From positions 65,804,413 through 65,868,412 of the forward strand of contig OZ034967.1 in the NCBI GenBank assembly GCA_964030785.1: 64,000 nucleotides of DNA. The letters run 5' to 3'. This DNA is from Siderastrea siderea (taxonomy: Eukaryota; Cnidaria; Anthozoa; Scleractinia; Rhizangiidae). A program made the translations under genes and the position numbers. The notes under the pieces are model-generated. The model ran no database searches. It was not told the origin of the DNA and worked only from the letters and a program-made list of their open reading frames with translations. Shown here piece after piece: positions 59,507-64,000 of the stretch (the first letter of the stretch is position 1; each line of letters opens with the position of its first letter).

Positions 59507-59614
59507 GGAGTCAATTCAATAAAACTTTTACAAGTGCAGCTATTGTTTTACAGTTTGAAAAACAATAGCTACACTTACAAATAATAGTTGTAAAAGTTTT
59601 ATTGAATTGGCCCC
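59507..59614. mobile_element. Near-perfect foldback MITE, 108 bp
   Basis: GTCAATTCAATAAAACTTTT and its complement form the ends, and AGCTATTGTTTT with its complement forms an inner stem. The element is almost entirely palindromic. Confidence 0.75.
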
Positions 59615-61363
59615 TGAATGCAGCTGTTCTTCTGAACTTTGGTGTTTGTTATGTTGCCAACAGGAGTCAGTAAGTTTAATACTTCACTATTGTCTTGTCA
59701 GTAAGAGGGTGTAGTTCATTAACTGTGCAAAAGCACAGTGCTAAAATTTACTTGCAATACAGCCAACTTTATTCCAACTATTTCACTTTGTAGTCTGGGT
59801 TATAAGGCTTCCAAGAATATCAAGTAAATATTTATTTCATCTTCTCTGTGAGAAAAGACTGGTGCACACAGTGTATCTCAGTTGCAGCACTATGGCAAAA
59901 AAGAGTAGTAGAAGACAACCAAATGAGACATACACATTTCTGATTTTTTTCTTGAGGAGGACCGGCGGCTATACAGAGGCTACATGCACACAGAATACCT
60001 ATTTCTTTTTGCACTGATTACTATTTTCACTGGGCACTTACATGAACACACGCCTTTTTTTTTTTCAAAGTACTCATGCATGAATTTGGGTGCCTAACTT
60101 CAATTTGGGCTCTAAAGTGATCACCAATTCCATGTGTTTGTCTTTCTTTAATTCCAAGGTTACAACTTAGCAAACACCTTCTGTCAGTCCGCTTATATAC
60201 CAATAACTCCTGCCTATGATCACATTTTTAAATTGCATCTGATAGTGCAAAATAGAGCTCAGTTTTTAAAATGTGTACACAATATTACATTTTGGATACC
60301 CAGTAACACAGCACCAGTCTGTGCCACTGCACAGACACCAAGTGTGGACATATCCATAAGCAATACTATCTTAGGCCGATAAGCTATTAGAAATCAAAAT
60401 TAGCTTCACAATTCTTAAGCACTCAGATATAGTTCATACATAATCTATTCCACTGGTGGCAGAGACGTGCACAGTTGTTGTAGAGCTGACTGTCAGAAAC
60501 TGATAATGGTAAGATTACACACAAAACAGTGACAAAACAGTAACAACTTTTGCTTGTACAAGTTGTTTTGTTCACCATTTTATTACTAGAATGTACAAAT
60601 AAAATCACTGTTTACGTCTTGTGATAAAAAAACGAAAGAAACAGCTTCACTGGCGACTCGTATTATAAAATAAACTCACTTTGTACAGCACCCGAGTAAC
60701 CTGCTTTAATTTAAAGAAGGACCTCATAAACACAACTAAGGGAGATAAAATGCTGAAATGACCTAGACATTATAGAAATTGACCTTTTTCCCCTTTTCTG
60801 GTTCAAATTTGAGCAGAGTCTTTCGAATTTCGATGTTATTCCCTTCGTCTCGGTTTTCAACTCGGTCTACTTTTCTTAGCCGGTTTCCTGGGAGATCTGC
60901 TACTTGATTTACACGATCTCTTCATTCCACGATACTTTCAACGGCTTGTAACGGAAAAACCATAAGGGGTAGACCCGGGAAGACCCCGAAATTTCAAAGG
61001 AAGAAAAGTTATACTAACTAACTGGCCAAGTTAATGGGCAAATACCGTTAAGAGTAAGCAACTTCGAGTCCAAGAAGAACTGTGACATTAACAGTGAAAT
61101 CAACATGGCGGCTTTCAACTAGCCGCCCAATTTGAACTTCTCATAAACACGACTAAAACGTTTACCTTCAACGACAACCTGACCAGAACTAAGATATGGT
61201 ATTCCAAAAACTATAGGATGGGGTACAATTCCGAGAACAAAATCACAAGCGTCGAAAATAAAGAAAATTTCACCTCATACACTTCTCGAAGCGGCTCTTT
61301 CCGAGCGCGAAAATGGCTACACAAATGACGCGTTCTGATTGGTCAAATCTCGTGACGCACACC

Positions 61364-62160
61364 ATTTACTGGGCTAATTTGAAATGCTATGCATTTCCTC
61401 CATTTAGTCGGCTGACTCAAGGTTTGGAGAAAATACGCAGTGACAAGGCCCTAGTGCTTTTTATTGCTTCAGTGTGGACAACACAGAACTGGTATCGACT
61501 GCTTTTGCAACTTTTGAGAGATCACTCAATCCTATTGCCTCGAATTAAAGGACAACCCTCTTACATTGCCTGAGTGTCAAGAGCTTTATCCCTTGAAACA
61601 CAGCTTACTCCTATCCGCATCGAAGTTATCACTTGCTGACAGGGGCTTTTCTGGTGAAGCAAGCAGGATCATCAGTGCCTCATGGCCCTCTGGGACTGAT
61701 CAACAGTACAATTCAGCTTTGAAGAAATGTGTTGCTGGTGTGAGCAAAGGAAAGAGTTGATTTTCTTCAAGCACATGTTAATGAGGTAGTAAATTTCCTG
61801 TCACGGTGTTATGCTGAAAGTAAAAGCTACAGTACAGTCAATACATATCGGTAGGCTCTCTCTTCAACCTTGCACCCTGTCAACAATGCTGTTTGTTGCT
61901 GTTGGTTTACACCCACTCGTGGACATGCTTCTCAAAGAAATGTACCACCTCAGAGTTTCACTTGCACATTATTTGTCAACTTGGGATGTTGTCAAGGTTA
62001 CCACTTACCACTTGTGCATTATCATCTGCTCAGAGAGAGCAGACTGTGTGCCTTAGATCTTAACTTTAAGAAACAATCTCAAGATTACATATTAAGTTCT
62101 GTTGCTGCTAAGCCTTTGTAGACTTCAAAACCTAGTAAATCTCTTGAATTCAAGTTTATC
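61364..62160 (+). mobile_element. DIRS-type remnant, continued: RNase H end and tyrosine recombinase
   Basis: The frame resumes with YWANLKCYAFPPFSRL, then LEKIRSDKALVLFIASVW and NWYRLLLQLL, the conserved tract after RNase H in DIRS elements. After frameshifts come recombinase-like pieces: SKSYSTVNTYR, HPLVDMLLKEMYHLR, LSTWDVVKVTTY and, near 62130, TSKPSKSLEFKF. The catalytic H-x-x-R...Y part is not found. Frames are broken at several points. Confidence 0.7.
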
Positions 62161-62427
62161 AGTTCGGTAGGATACCAGTTCTGGAAGAAACGAAAACAAT
62201 TGTTCTACGTCACGAAACGTCATCGATCAAAACATTGGATCGCATTTCGTAACAATATGACAAGCGCGAGGAAAGTACATACGATTTTTAATTAATTTCG
62301 TGCCGTTATCTTTTTTCTTTGTCGTGTTTGCAACTCTAAAGTCGTAAACGAGCTTATTGCCAACATAAAAATGGTCGGAGTTCGCTTTCTCTTCTCGCAA
62401 GTCTACCCTTTTTAGTTTTATTTTAGT
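62161..62427. other. Unassigned
   Basis: No exon or repeat is recognised between the DIRS remnant and the next MITE; the DIRS 3' terminal repeats are not identified. Confidence 0.4.
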
Positions 62428-62718
62428 TTAAGCACGGGTCAATCGAAGAGAGTTTATGGAGTTTATGAGAGGTCAAACTCTCGCTCTCGTTTGGGCGGTT
62501 TGGCCTGAAACTCTTGCGCTCTCCTCGACTTTGAACATGCTTAAATTTGTCATGTGAGTCGATGAGAGTTTTCTCTAAAGCATAATGAAATGAACGCGTC
62601 ACTCGTGACGGACTTTCGATAACTCTCGTTCTGGTTTGGCCCGAGTTGATGACAGTCGATGGGAGTCGACGAAAACTCTCAATTCTCATCAACTCCTACT
62701 CGTTTGGCCCGGGCTTAA
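62428..62718. mobile_element. TTAA-flanked MITE
   Basis: The left end is TTAAGCACGGGTCAATCGA; the complement of the right end is TTAAGCCCGGGCCAAACGA. GAGAGTTT-type modules repeat inside in both orientations. 291 bp, non-coding. Confidence 0.65.
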
Positions 62719-63410
62719 GTTGTGTGTTTTCTTTCTTTAATCGAATGTACTTACATATCGTAGTATTTTAAGTCGGCTACTCAAGGGCTAATGGTTAAGT
62801 CGAACCTGTAATGCGAGGTATCATTGAAAGCGCCCCTTCAACTAAGACTGAAAAAGTATCGAGTGAGCTTGTCATATTATCGCATTTCAGACTTTTTATT
62901 TTTTAATTTTTTGCAATTTCTTGTAAAACAAAAAGAATGGCTAGAAAAGGTGCCATAGAGCTTGGTATAACACTGTAGTTTACATTTCAGTATAGTAATT
63001 GGTAAATGCCTGTACCAAGAAAGGTGAAATGGAACAATAAATGTTGGTCTTTGAAATTGCTTTGCAGTCACACTTAATTGCCCTTGCAGGGTTCACCTGA
63101 AAATTTGATTCTGTAGTGATATAAATCCTGTGATTGCCAAAGTGTAAAAGTACATAGAAAAGTACATTTATGTTCATGTATTGCCAGCAGAACATTTTTC
63201 ATATAATTTTAAAAGTCTATCTCAGATCCTATAGGGTGTCAGAGGGTTTATTGTACGTGTAAATTGAAAAATCCTTGGTTGCAATATATTTCATCTAAGC
63301 CTGGGAACGTTTAACTTGTTCTTGTTATCGAGACAAAAATGCAAATGTGAAAGAAGAAATAAGCAGTCAGAATGTTTCAGGTTAATACTATTTTATTTCG
63401 TGTCAACACT

Positions 63411-63443
63411 CTACATCTTTTTCTTCTTTGTTCCTCCATCCAC
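63411..63443 (-). CDS. Possible terminal exon of an off-window gene
   Basis: On the minus strand, TTTGTTTCTAG is followed by an 11-codon frame VDGGTKKKKM and TAG. AAATAAAAT, a polyadenylation-like signal, lies within 25 bp. This is what a short last exon looks like, but I cannot identify upstream exons in the remaining 550 bp, so it rests on splice-site appearance alone. Confidence 0.25.
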   Translation of the reverse strand: MDGGTKKKKM

Positions 63444-63518
63444 CTAGAAACAAATCACAAAAACAATTTTTATTTTGTTGATTTAATTTGCATCCATAAC
63501 TGAGCAAATCATGGGGAG

Positions 63519-63633
63519 GATTCACAAAGCCCTTCTCATCTATGATGTACCCTAAGTATTGGTTCTTAATAAAAGCCTATTGTTATGAAGCAATACTTAG
63601 GATTATATCTTAGTTAGGAGAGCTTTGTGAAAA
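63519..63633. mobile_element. Small foldback MITE
   Basis: TTCACAAAGCYCTYCT at the left and its complement at the right, plus an inner CCTAAGTATTG stem, make a 115-bp hairpin. Non-coding. Confidence 0.65.
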
Positions 63634-64000
63634 CACCCAAGCGGGGCCGTAGCTGCTTTGAGGCAGTCTCTTTTTACGTTATTTTTTTTTTTGAAGGGGA
63701 AAGTAAATACCAAGGAAAAGAACTTAACCATGGACATTGCCACAGTCATACTGGCTACGGCCCTGCCAAGTCATATCTGGCACAACTCAGAGATTCTCTT
63801 GATTCTCTAATAACAAGAATTATATCATTATAAATGTCCTTGACAGGTACTGTAATGTTACTGCCTTGTCCCCAGCATGCACATAATGGCCCAGGATAAT
63901 TTAGCAGAGAGCACTGGGAAAGATGGAATGGAGGAGAAAAGTAAAATAACTATTCTTCCTGTAGTTTCCCCTCTTGCACATACAAGTGCACTTTAACTAA

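Larger units (their letters stand above)
57319..61363. mobile_element. 4-kb insertion with 13-bp inverted ends (GGTGTGCGTCACG)
   Basis: Left end GGTGTGCGTCACGGCC and right end CGTGACGCACACC are inverted. An 11-bp direct repeat with two mismatches lies outside them. The DIRS reading frame stops at one side and restarts at the other. Inside there is no ORF longer than about 100 codons and no transposase motif, only MITEs at 58331-58519 and 59507-59614. Near the right end are CAACATGGCGGC (YY1-like, about 61102) and GATTGGTCA (inverted CCAAT, about 61338), which look promoter-like. It is probably a non-autonomous DNA element with long TSDs (Mutator-like by that criterion only). Confidence 0.55.

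Overview
The window is nuclear DNA of an animal, most likely a cnidarian and probably an anthozoan (coral or anemone). It is AT-rich. Its genes are split by GT-AG introns into many short exons. The recognisable proteins are metazoan: a class B2 adhesion G-protein-coupled receptor and tissue-nonspecific-type alkaline phosphatases. The repeats are a mixed animal set: BEL/Pao, DIRS, LINE, a tRNA-derived SINE, and TTAA-, TA- and 3-bp-TSD MITEs. Species-level placement is inference.

Left part (1-30 kb). The 3' half of an adhesion GPCR gene runs on the + strand and ends at 6268. It converges tail to tail with alkaline phosphatase gene A (minus strand, 6840-16929, eight exons). Gene A has a signal peptide and a hydrophobic C-terminus. 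It also has a 1-bp deletion in exon 3. A second complete eight-exon phosphatase, gene B (minus strand, 22554-30302, 542 aa, no breaks), follows. Gene B has an N-terminal transmembrane anchor and no hydrophobic tail. Introns and intergenic DNA hold microsatellites, minisatellites, a LINE 3' end, a SINE, a pogo/Tigger-like MITE and two large foldback elements.

Middle (30-46 kb). 30.3-38.3 kb has no recognisable gene; it holds minisatellites, a TTAA-flanked element, a SINE and a Harbinger-like MITE. About 38.35-46.36 kb is a diverged copy of 3.09-11.04 kb. It carries only the last three GPCR exons and the last four phosphatase exons, so both genes in it are headless.

Right part (46-64 kb). A decayed DIRS-type retroelement begins at about 46.7 kb. 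It is split by two insertions whose target sites lie only about 20 bp apart. The first (49206-57290) has terminal inverted repeats of about 80 bp and a 9-bp target duplication. It carries the start of a RecQ-like SF2 helicase and broken exons of a paired-CxxC protein, and it was itself entered by an intact, very young BEL/Pao retrotransposon (49814-56118: identical-length LTRs, one mismatch, 1861-aa polyprotein). The second (57319-61363) is a 4-kb segment with 13-bp inverted ends. The DIRS recombinase end resumes at 61364. The last 1.8 kb has two MITEs and a possible terminal exon of an off-window gene.

Functionally, the host genes are one cell-surface receptor and a cluster of extracellular phosphatases. 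Everything right of 46.4 kb is mobile DNA as far as can be read. Exon boundaries were set by hand from splice signals, phase and exon-length agreement between paralogues.
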